This document shows, piece by piece, positions 8,463-16,579 of a DNA stretch of 64,000 bases. Under the pieces are notes generated by a model. That model had not been told where the DNA came from. It saw only the letters and a program-made list of their open reading frames with translations, and searched no databases. The translations under genes and the position numbers were made by a program. The stretch's first letter is position 1; every line of letters begins with the position of its first letter. Source of the DNA: Micromonospora lutea. GTDB taxonomy: Bacteria > Actinomycetota > Actinomycetes > Mycobacteriales > Micromonosporaceae. Location: assembly GCF_016863535.1 (NCBI RefSeq), contig NZ_BOPB01000003.1, positions 124,001 through 188,000 of the forward strand, written 5' to 3'.

Positions 8463-9137
8463 ATGGCAGGACGACGTGCCCGCACGGGGCGAGGCTGGGA
8501 TGCCAGCCCGCCCCGTGCGGGTGACACCACACCGCGCCCCCGCCGAGGCCGCCGCGCCTCCGGGAACGCCTCCGACCCGGGTGACCCGGCATCCGCGCCT
8601 CGCGAGGAGGCCGAGGTGGCCCGGGAAATCTGTCTGCGGCAGCTCGCGGTGCGTCCGCGTACCCGTGCCGAGTTGGCCACCGCCCTGGCTCGGCGGGGCA
8701 TCTCCGAGGAAACCGCGAACCAGGTTCTCGACCGGTACGACGAGGTTGGCATCATCGACGACGCTGCGTTCGCCCGGGCCTGGGTGAGCAGTCGGCACGC
8801 CGGCCGTGGGTTGGCCCGCCGGGCACTTGCCAACGAGCTGCGCCAGCGGGGCGTGGATGGTGACACGGCCAGCGAGGCGTTGGACGAGTTGGACGAGACC
8901 ACCGAGGCGGAGACCGCCCGCGCGCTGGTGGACCGAAAGCTGCGTACCGCCCGAGGCGAGCCGGACGCGGTGTTCCGGCGGCTGGTCGGCATGCTGGCCC
9001 GGAAGGGTTACCCGGCCGGTGTCGCGATCCGTGCGGTGAAGGACGCGATCGCCGCGCAGAGCGCCGAGGCGGCCGAGTTCGCCGAGCAGATCGACGCCGA
9101 CGCCCTCGCCGACGCCGAGGGCGAGATCGACCGCTGA
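8463..9137 (+). CDS. recX: regulatory protein RecX
   Basis: This 224-residue protein limits RecA filament growth and activity. The first 55 residues are an Arg/Pro-rich extension. From there the RecX helical repeats are clear, for example LAVRPRTRAELATALARRGI, GIIDDAAFARAWVSSR and GLARRALANELRQRGVDGD. It starts 10 bases after the recA stop and is almost certainly cotranscribed with recA, the usual arrangement. A shorter start nearer residue 47 would remove the extension, but ATG 8463 is the only one with normal spacing to recA. Confidence 0.93.
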   Translation: MAGRRARTGRGWDASPPRAGDTTPRPRRGRRASGNASDPGDPASAPREEAEVAREICLRQLAVRPRTRAELATALARRGISEETANQVLDRYDEVGIIDDAAFARAWVSSRHAGRGLARRALANELRQRGVDGDTASEALDELDETTEAETARALVDRKLRTARGEPDAVFRRLVGMLARKGYPAGVAIRAVKDAIAAQSAEAAEFAEQIDADALADAEGEIDR

Positions 9138-9684
9138 GCAGATCGTCGGGGCGGCGGGTGCCGCGTCCTGACCGTGCGAGCTCGGCTCCGTGCGCCATGG
9201 GCCCCTGTCGACTGACCAGCCCGGATGTGTCACTTCGGCGCTGATTGTTCGTCTTTTTTGCCCGCTGGCGTCCGAGTATTCATTGGCGGAGGGTGACGAT
9301 TCAACTTCCCTCCGTCTGGGTGGTTTGATCATCTGTTCTTGACCGGAGGCCGGTTGGGACCTAGCCTCGCCATAAAGGCTCACATTGCCCGACCCAGCGC
9401 AGGCTAAGCGCACAACATAGATCCCGTAACAGAACAGCATCACTTTGGCCGGCACCATCGGCCGCGTACGTCAGCTTCGGACAGGCCGGTCCGGGCTCGC
9501 GTGACACTGCACCCGGCCCGCCGACGGCTGTCAGGACGTCGGCGGAGGAAGCCAACCCACGGCCATGCGCTCCGGTCGGGCGTCCAGAGTCGCAGGAGCA
9601 TGCCCACCCGGCACGCTGTTGCGGCGCGACGGTTCAGGGGAGGCGCGCCATGGCGAGGCGGCACAGGTTCACCGGGGTCCCGGC
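9138..9684 (+). other. gene-poor stretch between recX and the rny leader ORFs
   Basis: About 550 bases hold no ORF I can support. A T-rich run at about 9249-9260 follows recX. A good promoter-like pair is present (separate entry, 9339-9367), so the right-hand half is probably a long transcribed leader of rny or a small RNA. No tRNA or known riboswitch fold was recognised. Confidence 0.5.
9339..9367 (+). promoter_or_regulatory. vegetative promoter-like pair upstream of rny
   Basis: TTGACC (9339-9344), a 17-base spacer, and TAGCCT (9362-9367) fit the housekeeping -35/-10 pattern of actinomycetes. The predicted transcript would begin near 9374, about 310 bases before the first small ORF and 540 before rny. 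Confidence 0.5.
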
Positions 9685-9774
9685 ATGAGCGAGCGGATCG
9701 AGCGGAGCGAGCCGACCTTGAGGCTCCGTTCGGTGCTGTCCGGTAGGGGCGCGCGGAACGGAGCGCCGGCATGA
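9685..9774 (+). CDS. leader ORF 1 of rny (29 residues)
   Basis: ATG 9685 opens a 29-residue frame starting MSERIERSEP and ending at a TGA that overlaps the next ATG as ATGA (9771-9774). The DNA at its start, ATGAGCGAGCGG followed by more GAGCG units, is simple and repeat-like. No Shine-Dalgarno sequence is clear. Its value lies in the coupling rather than in any recognisable product. Confidence 0.4.
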   Translation: MSERIERSEPTLRLRSVLSGRGARNGAPA

Positions 9775-9914
9775 GCGGGGGGAGCGGCGTTCCCGGCGCG
9801 GCGACGTCGGAGGGCACCGACGACGGCGAGCAGGGTTCGGGATCGTCCGCTGATCACCAGGCGACCGCCGGTGCCACCGTGGTCGGTGCCGGGCCGGGCG
9901 GGGCCGCCGTATGA
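9771..9914 (+). CDS. leader ORF 2 of rny (47 residues)
   Basis: ATG 9771 opens a 47-residue low-complexity frame (MSGGSGVPGAATSEGTDDGE at its start, rich in Gly, Ala and Thr). Its TGA overlaps the rny ATG as ATGA (9911-9914). It also overlaps leader ORF 1 by ATGA. The three starts share the context CCG..ATGAGCG. A role in translational coupling to rny is inferred. No homologous family is recognised. Confidence 0.45.
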   Translation: MSGGSGVPGAATSEGTDDGEQGSGSSADHQATAGATVVGAGPGGAAV

Positions 9915-11677
9915 GCGCCTTCGATGTCGTGATCCTGACCGCCGTGCTGGTGCTGACCCTCGTGGTGCTCGGCGCGGTCGTCGTCGGGTTGCGGGTGGTG
10001 CGGGGTCTGCTGACGCGTCCGGCACCGGAGGATCCCGCGTACGTCGCGGAGAAGGACCGGCAGGAGCAGTCGCTGGCCGCGCTGCGTACCGCCGCTGACG
10101 AAGTCAACAGCACCATCGATGTGGCGAAGTCCGCAGCAGCGGCGGCCCGCGCCGAGGCGGCGGCGGCCAAGGCCGAGGCGAAGGCGGCCCGGGCGGAGGC
10201 CCGCCGGGTGCTCGACGACGCCCGCGCCGAGGCGGACACGGTACTCGAACGGGCGCACAAGCAGGCCGAGGCGGATGCCGAGCAGTTGCGTGCCGCGGCT
10301 CGGCGCAGCGGCGAACGGGAGGTGGCGGTGCTCGCCGCGACCACCCGTGAGCAGGCCGCCGAGGTGGAGCGGCGGGCTACCCGGATGGACGAGCGGGAGC
10401 GGCTGCACACCGAGGAGGTGGAGCGGCTCGCGGAACGGGAACGCCAGCTCACGGCGGCGACCGCCGCGCTGGCCGCCCGTGAGGCGGCGTTGGTCGAGCG
10501 GGAGGCGGAGCTCGCCGAGGCGGAAAATCAGCGGCGACGTGAGTTGGAGCGGGTCGCCGAGTTGACCGCCGACGCCGCGCGGGCCGAGCTGGTCGAGGCG
10601 ATCGAGGGCCAGGCGAAGCGGGAGGCCGCCCTGCTGGTCCGGGACATCGAGTCCGACGCGAGGTCCACCGCCGAGCAGCGGGCCCGACACATCGTGGTCG
10701 ACGCCATCCAGCGGGTGGCGAGCGAGCAGACCGCCGAGAGCGTGGTCAGTGTGCTGCACCTCCCGGGCGACGAGATGAAGGGGCGGATCATCGGCCGGGA
10801 GGGCCGCAACATCCGGGCCTTCGAATCGGTCACCGGGGTCAACCTGATCATCGACGACACCCCCGAGGCGGTGCTGCTCTCCTGCTTCGACCCGGTACGC
10901 CGGGAGGTGGGGCGGTTGACCCTGGAGAAGCTGGTGCTGGACGGCCGGATCCACCCGCACCGGATCGAGGAGGTGCACGAGCTGGCCCGCCAGGAGGTGG
11001 ACCAGCTCTGCCACCGGGCCGCCGAGGATGCCCTGGTGGAGGTCGGCATCACCGAGATCCACCCGGAGCTGGTGACCCTGCTGGGCCGGTTGCGTTACCG
11101 CACGTCGTACGGGCAGAACGTGCTCAAGCATCTGGTGGAGACCGCGCACATCGCCGGGATCATGGCTGCGGAACTGCGCCTGGACGTGCCGCTGATCAAG
11201 CGGTCGGCGTTCCTGCACGACATCGGTAAGGCGCTCACCCATGAGGTGGAGGGCAGCCACGCCATCATCGGTGCGGACGTGGCCCGCAAGTACGGCGAGA
11301 GCGAGGACGTGGTCCACGCCATCGAGGCGCATCACAACGAGGTGCCGCCGCAGACCGTTGAGGCGGTGCTGACCCAGGCCTCGGACGCCTGTTCGGGCGG
11401 GCGGCCGGGGGCACGGCGGGAGAGCCTGGAGGCGTACGTCAAGCGGCTGGAGCGGATCGAGGAGATCGCCGCCGGCAAGCTCGGGGTGGAGAAGGTCTTC
11501 GCCATGCAGGCGGGCCGGGAGATCCGGGTGATGGTCAAGCCCGACGACGTCGACGACATCGGCGCGGCGGTGCTGGCCCGGGACGTGGCCAAGCAGATCG
11601 AGGAGGAGCTGACCTACCCGGGTCAGATCCGGGTGACGGTGGTCCGCGAGTCCCGCGTCACCGAGATCGCCCGCTGA
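9911..11677 (+). CDS. rny: ribonuclease Y
   Basis: This 588-residue membrane-anchored endoribonuclease starts bulk mRNA decay. Order of parts: an N-terminal transmembrane helix (about 5-27), a long Ala/Glu/Arg-rich coiled coil (about 45-225), a KH RNA-binding domain with GRIIGREGRNIR (about 298-309), and an HD phosphohydrolase domain with FLHDIGKA (about 435) and HHNE. The coiled coil is longer than in Bacillus RNase Y (about 520 residues in all). It is linked to leader ORF 2 by an ATGA overlap. A strong inverted repeat follows 5 bases after the stop. Confidence 0.95.
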   Translation: MSAFDVVILTAVLVLTLVVLGAVVVGLRVVRGLLTRPAPEDPAYVAEKDRQEQSLAALRTAADEVNSTIDVAKSAAAAARAEAAAAKAEAKAARAEARRVLDDARAEADTVLERAHKQAEADAEQLRAAARRSGEREVAVLAATTREQAAEVERRATRMDERERLHTEEVERLAERERQLTAATAALAAREAALVEREAELAEAENQRRRELERVAELTADAARAELVEAIEGQAKREAALLVRDIESDARSTAEQRARHIVVDAIQRVASEQTAESVVSVLHLPGDEMKGRIIGREGRNIRAFESVTGVNLIIDDTPEAVLLSCFDPVRREVGRLTLEKLVLDGRIHPHRIEEVHELARQEVDQLCHRAAEDALVEVGITEIHPELVTLLGRLRYRTSYGQNVLKHLVETAHIAGIMAAELRLDVPLIKRSAFLHDIGKALTHEVEGSHAIIGADVARKYGESEDVVHAIEAHHNEVPPQTVEAVLTQASDACSGGRPGARRESLEAYVKRLERIEEIAAGKLGVEKVFAMQAGREIRVMVKPDDVDDIGAAVLARDVAKQIEEELTYPGQIRVTVVRESRVTEIAR

Positions 11678-11682
11678 GGCAG

Positions 11683-11733
11683 TAAGGAAGGGCCCCTGCT
11701 TAACGTCTCGTGCATAGCAGGGGCCCCTTCTTA
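11683..11733. repeat. MITE/REP-like inverted repeat, likely rny terminator
   Basis: An 18-base arm (11683-11700) and its near-complement (11716-11733) flank a 15-base loop. Each arm contains GGGGCCCCT or a close variant. It begins 5 bases after the rny stop and ends in TTAAC, so it can serve as a bidirectional terminator. I recall very similar elements scattered in Micromonosporaceae genomes, which would make it a dispersed repeat; this needs a genome search. Confidence 0.6.
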
Positions 11734-11809
11734 ACATCGCCCGGTCCGAGCCGGCGACGCCGTTCATCGGGCACTGGCGCACGAACCGGCGAGGGGTGCA
11801 ACGGCGGAG

Positions 11810-11850
11810 ACGCGGGCGGCGCCGGCCAACCTGGCCGGCGCCGCCCGCGT
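11810..11850 (-). terminator. strong terminator hairpin after gluD
   Basis: Two perfectly complementary 19-base GC-rich arms (11810-11828 and 11832-11850) enclose a 3-base loop. The hairpin begins 9 bases beyond the gluD stop on the minus strand. There is no U-run, as is common in actinomycetes. Confidence 0.8.
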
Positions 11851-11859
11851 GCCATCGGG

Positions 11860-12756
11860 TCAGCCCTGCGGTTCCACGGCGGTGCCGTCGCCGCCGGGCG
11901 TGGCATCGGCGGCGGCGACCGGCCCGGTCTGCCTCGGCATCCGGAAGGCCCGGACGCGGGTGCGCCGGTCCAGCCAGCCGGCGAACCAGGTGAGCAGCGA
12001 GTTGAGGACGATGTAGATGACCGCGATCACCATCGCGGCGGCGATGATGTTGCCGTAGTTCGCGGCGAGGTCGTTGACGCCGCGCTGGAGCAGCTCCGGG
12101 TAGGCCACGATGTAGCCGAGCGCGGTGTCCTTGAGCAGCACCACCAGTTGGCTGACGATGATCGGCAGCATGGCCCGGGCCGCCTGCGGGAGCAGGATCA
12201 GCCGCATGACCTGGTTCTTGCGCATACCGACCGCGTACGCCGCCTCGGACTGCCCGCCGGGCACGGCCCGGATGCCGGCCCGGAATGCCTCGGCCAGCAC
12301 CGAGCCGTTGTAGAGGGTCAGGCCGATCACCACGGCCCAGAAGGCGGTCACCGGTCCTTTGATGAGGAACGGCACGCCGTAGAAGATGAAGAAGATCATC
12401 AGCAGCAGCGGTACGGCGCGGAAGAACTCCACCACCACGCCGGCCGGCACGCTGATCCACCACCGGTCGGAGAGCCGGCCAAAAGCGAAGACGATGCCGA
12501 AGGCGAGTGACAGCACCATGCCGACGCCGGCTGCCTTCAGGGTGGCCCACAGGCCCGGCAGGATGAACTGGGTCCAGGTGGTCGACCGGGTGAACGGCTC
12601 CCAGAGCCGAGGCTCCCACTGGTTCGCCTGGTCGAACTTGGTGTAGATCCAGTAGAGCAGGCCGAGCAGCGCGATGCCGAAGAGGACGCTCAGCACCGCG
12701 TTGCGGACCTTGGCCCGGGGGCCGGGGTGGTCGTAGAGGACGTTGCTGGTGCTCAT
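11860..12756 (-). CDS. gluD: glutamate-type ABC transporter permease GluD
   Basis: This 298-residue inner-membrane permease belongs to the His/Glu/Gln/Arg/opine polar amino-acid family. It has about six hydrophobic segments and the ABC-interaction loop (EAFRAGIRAVPGGQSEAA, about 155-172, and the LPQA motif after it). The N-terminal 65 residues include an extra membrane segment, and the C-terminal tail is Pro/Gly-rich. The gluC stop and gluD start share one base (TGATG), so translation is coupled. Last gene of gluABCD. Glutamate as substrate is inferred from similarity to corynebacterial GluD. Confidence 0.88.
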   Translation of the reverse strand: MSTSNVLYDHPGPRAKVRNAVLSVLFGIALLGLLYWIYTKFDQANQWEPRLWEPFTRSTTWTQFILPGLWATLKAAGVGMVLSLAFGIVFAFGRLSDRWWISVPAGVVVEFFRAVPLLLMIFFIFYGVPFLIKGPVTAFWAVVIGLTLYNGSVLAEAFRAGIRAVPGGQSEAAYAVGMRKNQVMRLILLPQAARAMLPIIVSQLVVLLKDTALGYIVAYPELLQRGVNDLAANYGNIIAAAMVIAVIYIVLNSLLTWFAGWLDRRTRVRAFRMPRQTGPVAAADATPGGDGTAVEPQG

Positions 12757-13430
12757 CAGCGTTTCACCGCCAGACGGTTGGCCAGCCAGCCGAAGAAGTA
12801 GCCGGTGGGGATGAGCAGTGCGGCGAACGTGCCGGCGAAGACCAGGAAGATCACGATGACGGCGTCACCGTTGGAGTTGATCAAGTCCTTCATGATGTTC
12901 GAGGACTCCAGCAACCCGATGGTGCCGACGATGGTGGCGTTCTTGCACAGGGCGATCAGGACGCTGCCAAGCGGCGCGATCACCGACCGTGCCGCCTGCG
13001 GCAGTACCACGATCCGCAGGGTCTGCGCGAAGGAGAGCCCGATCGCCCGGGCCGCCTCGGCCTGACCGGTCGGCACCGTGTTGATACCGGAGCGCACCGC
13101 CTCGCAGACGAAGGCGGCGGTGTACGTCGACAGGCCGATGACACCGAGCCAGTAGATGTTGAGGTCCAGGTCCTGCGACAGGCTCAGGCCGAGGGTGGCG
13201 TAGAGGCCGAAGTAGCAGAAGAAGATGACAAGCGTCAGCGGGGTGTTGCGGAAGATGTTGACCCAGGCCGCGCCGAAGCCGCGCAGCACGGGTACGGGGG
13301 AGACCCGCATCGCGGCCAGCAGTACGCCGATCACCAGCGCGCAGACCGCGGACGCACCGGTCAGCTTGAGGATCCAGAGGAAACCCGAAACGTACGCGTC
13401 GAAGTTGTCCGGATCAGTGAATACGTGCAT
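12756..13430 (-). CDS. gluC: glutamate-type ABC transporter permease GluC
   Basis: This 224-residue permease has about five hydrophobic segments and the signature loop EAVRSGINTVPTGQAEAARA with LPQAARS following. It pairs with GluD to form the membrane channel of a polar amino-acid importer. It lies 81 bases downstream of gluB, with a strong hairpin between them, and overlaps gluD by one base. Confidence 0.9.
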   Translation of the reverse strand: MHVFTDPDNFDAYVSGFLWILKLTGASAVCALVIGVLLAAMRVSPVPVLRGFGAAWVNIFRNTPLTLVIFFCYFGLYATLGLSLSQDLDLNIYWLGVIGLSTYTAAFVCEAVRSGINTVPTGQAEAARAIGLSFAQTLRIVVLPQAARSVIAPLGSVLIALCKNATIVGTIGLLESSNIMKDLINSNGDAVIVIFLVFAGTFAALLIPTGYFFGWLANRLAVKR

Positions 13431-13470
13431 GCTTCGGCTCCCGGGGCACGGGGCGGCGGCCGGTGACAGG

Positions 13471-13505
13471 CCGGAGCCGGCACCCGCACGGGGTGCCGGC
13501 TCCGG
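13471..13505 (-). terminator. intercistronic hairpin between gluB and gluC
   Basis: Perfect 15-base arms (13471-13485 and 13491-13505) with a 5-base loop start 7 bases after the gluB stop. In ABC operons such hairpins commonly stabilise or partly terminate the message after the binding-protein gene, so that more binding protein than permease is made. That role is inferred here. Confidence 0.75.
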
Positions 13506-13511
13506 TGCCGG

Positions 13512-14378
13512 TCAGGCTGCGCCGCAGTGGGTCAGCTTGGTGGTGTCCAGCTCGGGCGCGGGGGTGCCGCTCTTGCCCAGGGTGGCATCCCAGGCGGCCT
13601 TGTAGCTGCCGTCCTCGGCCGCGGCCTTGAGGATCTCGTTGACCTTCTCGCAGCCGGCGGTGTCGTTCTTGCTGATGCCGATGCCGTACGGCTCGTCCGA
13701 GAAGGTCTTGCCGACGACCTTGAACTTACCGGCGTACTGGTCCTGCGCGGCGTAACCGGCCAGGATGATGTCGTCGGTCGTCACCGCGTCGACCTGGCCG
13801 TTCTCCAGCAGCGGCAGGCACTTCGAGTACGCGTCGAACTGCTGCAGCCGGGCCTTCGGGTAATCCTCCTGGATCCGCTTGGCCGGAGTCGAGCCGGTCG
13901 CCGAGCAGACCGTCTTGCCCTCCAGCGATTCCGGCCCGGTGATGTCGGAGTCGGCGCGCACCAGCAGGTCCTGGCCGGCGAGGTAGTACGGGCCGGCGAA
14001 GCCGACCTTCTGCTTACGCTCGTCGTTGATGGTGTAGGTGGCCAGCACCAAGTCGACGGTGCCCTGCTCGATGAAGGGCTCACGGTTGGCCGACACGGTG
14101 GTCTTCCACTCGATGTTGCCCTCCTCGACGCCGAGACCCTTCGCGATGATCTTCGCGAGCTCGATGTCGAAGCCCTCGTACTGGCTGCCGGTCTGCAGAC
14201 CCAGGCCCGGCTGGTCGGCCTTGACGCCGATGACCAGCTTCTTCTGGTTCTCGGCCTTGCCGACGATGCCGCTGGCGCCCGTGCCGGAACCGCCCTCGTC
14301 GCTGTCCCCGCCACAAGCGGCCATCGCGACCGCGAGGCCGGCAACGGCGGCGATCGCCGCCATCCGCTTCATACGCAT
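13512..14378 (-). CDS. gluB: glutamate-binding lipoprotein GluB
   Basis: This 288-residue solute-binding protein has a lipoprotein signal peptide ending in the lipobox VAMAAC (Cys about residue 22), followed by a Gly/Ser/Asp linker. The SBP_bac_3 domain is clear (GLGLQTGSQYEGFDIELAKIIA and ATYTINDERKQKVGFAGPYY). It captures the amino acid outside the membrane and delivers it to GluCD. ATG 14378 has GAAGGAG 8 bases upstream. It lies 60 bases downstream of gluA. Confidence 0.92.
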   Translation of the reverse strand: MRMKRMAAIAAVAGLAVAMAACGGDSDEGGSGTGASGIVGKAENQKKLVIGVKADQPGLGLQTGSQYEGFDIELAKIIAKGLGVEEGNIEWKTTVSANREPFIEQGTVDLVLATYTINDERKQKVGFAGPYYLAGQDLLVRADSDITGPESLEGKTVCSATGSTPAKRIQEDYPKARLQQFDAYSKCLPLLENGQVDAVTTDDIILAGYAAQDQYAGKFKVVGKTFSDEPYGIGISKNDTAGCEKVNEILKAAAEDGSYKAAWDATLGKSGTPAPELDTTKLTHCGAA

Positions 14379-14438
14379 ACCTGTTCTCCTTCTTCGACTG
14401 GAGCCGGCCGGGTCACGGCCCGCTCCACTACCGGACGC

Positions 14439-15185
14439 CTAGTGGGTGAGGATTTTGGAGAGAAAGTCCTTGGCACGCTCGCTGCGCGGGTTCGCGAAGA
14501 ACTCCGTCGGAGCGGCATCTTCGACGAGTTTGCCGTCGGCCATGAAGATGACCCGGTTGGCTGCGTGCCGCGCGAAACCCATCTCGTGGGTGACCACGAC
14601 CATCGTCATGCCGTCGCGGGCGAGGGAGGTCATCACGTCCAGCACCTCGCCGACCATCTCCGGGTCGAGCGCGCTGGTCGGCTCGTCGAAGAGCATCGCC
14701 TTGGGCTGCATGGCCAGCGCCCGGGCGATCGCGGCGCGCTGCTGCTGGCCGCCGGAGAGCTGGGCCGGGTACTTGTCGGCCTGGTTGGCGATGCCGACCC
14801 GGTCGAGCAGGGCCAGACCCCGCTCGCGGGCCGCCGCCGGCTTGTCCTTGCGGACCTTGATCGGACCGAGGGTGACGTTCTCCAGGATCGTCTTGTGCGC
14901 GAAGAGGTTGAACGACTGGAACACCATGCCGACCTCGCTGCGCAGCTTGGCCAGCGCCTTGCCCTCGGCCGGCAGCGTCCGACCGTTGAAGGTGATGGTG
15001 CCGGAATTGATCGGCTCCAGCCGGTTGATGGTGCGGCACAGCGTCGACTTGCCGGAGCCGGACGGGCCGATCACCACGACCACCTCGCCCCGCCCCACCG
15101 ACAGCGAGACGTCGTCCAGTACGTGCAACGGCCCGAACCATTTGTTGACCGAGTCCAGCACGATGAGCGGTTCGCCCGTCGCCAC
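14439..15185 (-). CDS. gluA: glutamate-type ABC transporter ATPase GluA
   Basis: This 248-residue ATPase has Walker [10 protein letters not shown]-loop VFQSFNLF, signature LSGGQQQR, Walker [14 protein letters not shown] and switch His in VVTHEMGFA. It is the energy-coupling subunit of gluABCD. The frame is open to 15269, but GTG 15185 is chosen because GAGGAGG precedes it by about 9 bases and the domain begins shortly after. A GTCAC-N6-GTAAC box lies 93-108 bases upstream, between gluA and the divergent selD. Confidence 0.93.
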   Translation of the reverse strand: MATGEPLIVLDSVNKWFGPLHVLDDVSLSVGRGEVVVVIGPSGSGKSTLCRTINRLEPINSGTITFNGRTLPAEGKALAKLRSEVGMVFQSFNLFAHKTILENVTLGPIKVRKDKPAAARERGLALLDRVGIANQADKYPAQLSGGQQQRAAIARALAMQPKAMLFDEPTSALDPEMVGEVLDVMTSLARDGMTMVVVTHEMGFARHAANRVIFMADGKLVEDAAPTEFFANPRSERAKDFLSKILTH

Positions 15186-15277
15186 GTGGCCTGTCCTCCT
15201 CGTCGCTGTCGGGAGTCGGTCGACCCCCGGTAGCGGCCACTGTAAGCGGGGTGACGTGGCAGAACACAACCGAGATG

Positions 15278-15293
15278 GTCACGGAGCGGTAAC
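15278..15293. promoter_or_regulatory. GTCAC-N6-GTAAC box upstream of gluA
   Basis: GTCAC (15278-15282), six bases and GTAAC (15289-15293) match the spacing of GlnR sites (GTnAC-N6-GnAAC) and also of MtrA repeats in actinobacteria. It lies between gluA and selD. A nitrogen regulator at a glutamate importer would make biological sense. The same box is found at 16475-16490. Confidence 0.5.
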
Positions 15294-15373
15294 ACCATCG
15301 ACGATCCGACTCCGGCGTCCGAACCTGACTCGTCCGGCTGGCGTCCCGCCCTCGGGATGGAGATCATGAGGGG

Positions 15374-16363
15374 GTGACCGAGCCTGTGCGGCTGACCCGG
15401 TACGCCCGGGGCGGCGGATGTGCCTGCAAGATCCCGCCCGGTGAACTGGAGGCGATGGTCGCCGGTCTCGGGCCCGCTGCCGGCACCGCCGAGCTGTTGG
15501 TCGGGCTCGACCACGGCGACGACGCCGCGGTGGTCCGGTTGGACGAGCGCACCGGCCTGGTCACCACCGCCGACTTCTTCACACCGGTGGTCGACGACGC
15601 GTACGACTGGGGTCGGATCGCCGCCACCAACGCCCTGTCCGACGTGTACGCGATGGGCGGCAACCCGCTGGTCGCGCTCAACCTGCTCTGCTGGCCCCGG
15701 GAAGCGTTGCCACTGGAGTTGGCGCGGGAGGTGCTGCGCGGCGGCTTGGACGTGGCGCGCGCGGCGGGCTGCCATCTGGCCGGCGGGCACAGCGTCGACG
15801 ATGACGGTCCGAAGTACGGCCTGGCCGTCACCGGGTTGGTCCGGCCGGAAGAGTTGATCACCCTGGACGCCGGGCGGCCCGGGCTGCCGCTGTCGTTGAC
15901 CAAACCGCTCGGCGTCGGTGTGCTCAACACCCGCCACAAGAGCACCGGCGAGAGTTTCCCGGAGGCGGTGGCGGCGATGACCACCCTGAACCGGGACGCC
16001 GCCCAGGCGGCGGTGGCGGCCGGTGTGCGCTGCGGCACCGATGTGACCGGCTTCGGGCTGCTCGGTCACGCGGCGAAGCTCGCTCGGGCGAGCCGGGTGA
16101 CCGTGGCGATCGACGTCGCTCGGGTGCCGTACCTGGCCGGTGCCCGTGAGGCGGTCCGCGACGGCTACGTCAGCGGCGGTTCCCGCCGCAACCTGGAGTG
16201 GGTGACGCCGTGGACCGATTTCGGTGCGGCGGCCGAGCCGGACCGGCTGTTGCTGGCTGACGCGCAGACCTCTGGTGGGCTGCTGGTGGCCGGTGAGATT
16301 CCGGGTGCTCCGGTGATCGGTGAGCTGCTGCCCGGGGGCGAGCACCGGATCGTGCTGCGCTGA
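15374..16363 (+). CDS. selD: selenide, water dikinase (selenophosphate synthase)
   Basis: This 329-residue enzyme makes selenophosphate from selenide and ATP, for selenocysteine and selenouridine synthesis. The N-terminal glycine-rich loop GGGCACKIPP contains Cys16 and Lys19, which correspond to catalytic Cys17 and Lys20 of the E. coli enzyme. DHGDDAAVV and TTADFFTPVVDD carry the metal-binding aspartates; GTDVTGFGLLGH is also diagnostic. GTG 15374 abuts its own purine run, so GTG 15386 (GAGGGGG 11 bases upstream) may be the real start. No selA, selB or selenoprotein gene is in this window, so selD stands alone here. Confidence 0.95.
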   Translation: MTEPVRLTRYARGGGCACKIPPGELEAMVAGLGPAAGTAELLVGLDHGDDAAVVRLDERTGLVTTADFFTPVVDDAYDWGRIAATNALSDVYAMGGNPLVALNLLCWPREALPLELAREVLRGGLDVARAAGCHLAGGHSVDDDGPKYGLAVTGLVRPEELITLDAGRPGLPLSLTKPLGVGVLNTRHKSTGESFPEAVAAMTTLNRDAAQAAVAAGVRCGTDVTGFGLLGHAAKLARASRVTVAIDVARVPYLAGAREAVRDGYVSGGSRRNLEWVTPWTDFGAAAEPDRLLLADAQTSGGLLVAGEIPGAPVIGELLPGGEHRIVLR

Positions 16364-16474
16364 TCCGACGTTCGAGCGCGCGTGCCGCTGCGTGGGTGCG
16401 CGCACCATACCCGATAAACTGTCATCTTCCTGCTACCCAGAGCGATGATGCTCGGGGAAATTTAGGCCAGAATG

Positions 16475-16490
16475 GTCACAGACCGGTAAC
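16475..16490. promoter_or_regulatory. GTCAC-N6-GTAAC box upstream of the 16580 gene
   Basis: GTCAC (16475-16479), six bases and GTAAC (16486-16490) repeat the box found upstream of gluA, including the preceding ATG-G context. The box starts 105 bases before the start codon of the next gene. GlnR or MtrA are the natural candidates. Confidence 0.5.
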
Positions 16491-16579
16491 TTGCCCACTC
16501 CTGGGGGCAAATGCCCCGCACCATCGTCGGTAAGGCCCGATCCGGAGGCCAGTAGGGACGAGCACAGCGAGGAGACGGC

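Noticed and set aside
11710..12510. 266-residue plus-strand ORF opposite gluD
   Set aside because: It runs through the terminator hairpin and antisense to a clear permease gene.
9854..12619. 921-residue minus-strand open frame across rny and gluD
   Set aside because: It covers two certain genes in other frames and has no recognisable domain.
16440..16579. cyclic-di-AMP (ydaO-type) riboswitch
   Set aside because: The GGTCACAG and GGTAAC words suggested it, but the spacing is only 16 bases, the flanking helices are missing, and the gene is not a cell-wall hydrolase.
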